From: Clostridium muellerianum
Lineage (GTDB): Bacteria > Bacillota > Clostridia > Clostridiales > Clostridiaceae
Direction: 5' to 3'
DNA length: 64,000 bases
Assembly (NCBI RefSeq): GCF_012926525.1
Contig: NZ_JABBNI010000001.1
Location: 1-64,000, forward strand
Positions 63,674 through 64,000 of the stretch are shown here, one piece after another. The translations under genes were made by a program, and so were the position numbers. Numbering within the stretch: the first letter of the stretch is position 1; each line of letters begins with the position of its first letter. Below the pieces are notes generated by a model that was not told where the DNA came from, searched no databases, and saw nothing but the letters and a program-made list of their open reading frames with translations.

Positions 63674-64000
63674 AATCCAAATTTTATATTTCAAAAGTTA
63701 GATTTTTGGGAGAAGCTATAAACAATAATGAGAGTAAAGTTTTATATTTTGCAATAAAAGAGGATGTAAGGGTATTATTGAAAAGCTATATGCAAAATAT
63801 TATAATATAAGGAAAGTTGTTGATATTTATAAAGTACTTACCAATATAGTATTTACAGTTTTATATATTCGCAAAATTCATTAGATATGGAAATTAGTAA
63901 TAGATAACAAATCCTATCTATTAATTTTTATAAGGAAACAGCAAAAGTTATGGTATGGAAAAAAGAAATTAAAGATAAGTTTAGAAGAGAGGATGAACAT
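63674..64000. other. AT-rich end of the window, possible partial gene
   Basis: No complete gene is supported. From ATG 63950 a frame stays open to the window edge (17 codons, rich in Lys/Arg/Glu), with AAGGAAA about 13 bases upstream; it could be the start of a gene that continues outside. An open stretch at about 63700-63815 has no start codon with a ribosome binding site. Confidence 0.3.

Noticed and set aside
1-64000. CRISPR array, tRNA, rRNA, insertion-sequence transposase
   Set aside because: No regularly spaced direct repeats, no cloverleaf with conserved T-arm, no rRNA blocks and no transposase motifs were found on reading.

Overview
The window is low-GC, AT-rich DNA from an endospore-forming anaerobe, most likely Clostridium sensu stricto. 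The evidence is the spoIIAA-spoIIAB-sigF operon, ferredoxin-type indolepyruvate oxidoreductase (IorAB), a phosphate butyryltransferase-type enzyme, CWB2 cell-wall-binding repeats, AT-rich codon use and strong GGAGG-type ribosome binding sites. The species cannot be fixed from sequence reading alone. No rRNA, tRNA, CRISPR array or transposase was recognised.

Layout. (1) 0.4-3 kb: a DUF3343 protein with a class V aminotransferase (a pair known from orphan selenium metabolism), then a GC-rich glycine-rich protein on the minus strand. (2) 3.3-8.6 kb: U32 peptidase, MutS2 and a DUF523 protein. (3) 9-13.8 kb: an FMN 2-hydroxyacid dehydrogenase, a Ptb-like acyltransferase and IorA-IorB, which together could oxidise aryl or branched 2-hydroxy/2-oxo acids to acyl-phosphates. 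(4) 14-18.2 kb: Orn/Lys/Arg decarboxylase, ribosomal L25/Ctc and phosphohexomutase. (5) 18.4-41.4 kb: a large surface-polysaccharide locus with GalU, nucleotide-sugar enzymes, three GT4 glycosyltransferases, two Wzy-like polymerases/ligases, two MurJ/Wzx flippases, an O-acyltransferase, a secreted beta-helix/CWB2 protein, the initiating sugar transferase and a WecG/TagA transferase. (6) 41.5-53.6 kb: nitroreductase, glutamate synthase large subunit, spermidine synthase, the sigma-F operon, a class A penicillin-binding protein and Hpt. (7) 54-61 kb: HflX with an N-terminal JAMM-like motif, a small zinc-ribbon-like protein, a nucleotidyltransferase, a MocR regulator, a HEAT-repeat protein, YigZ and YebC. 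(8) 61.1-64 kb: a tyrosine recombinase operon with a winged-helix protein, probably the edge of an integrated element.

The most unusual content is between the genes. One family of about 157-bp structured repeats occurs three times (2017-2172 minus, 8610-8766 plus, 13821-13978 plus). Every copy sits at the 3' end of a gene in that gene's orientation, and the long internal stem changes sequence between copies while keeping its pairing. A second family (GAGGACA palindromes coupled to a terminator-like hairpin) also has three copies. A third is a roughly 260-bp near-perfect palindrome with a diverged partial relative at 10.1 kb. Two genes of the polysaccharide locus also appear to start at ATT, each just downstream of a good Shine-Dalgarno site. 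All functional calls are from motif reading; no database search was run.
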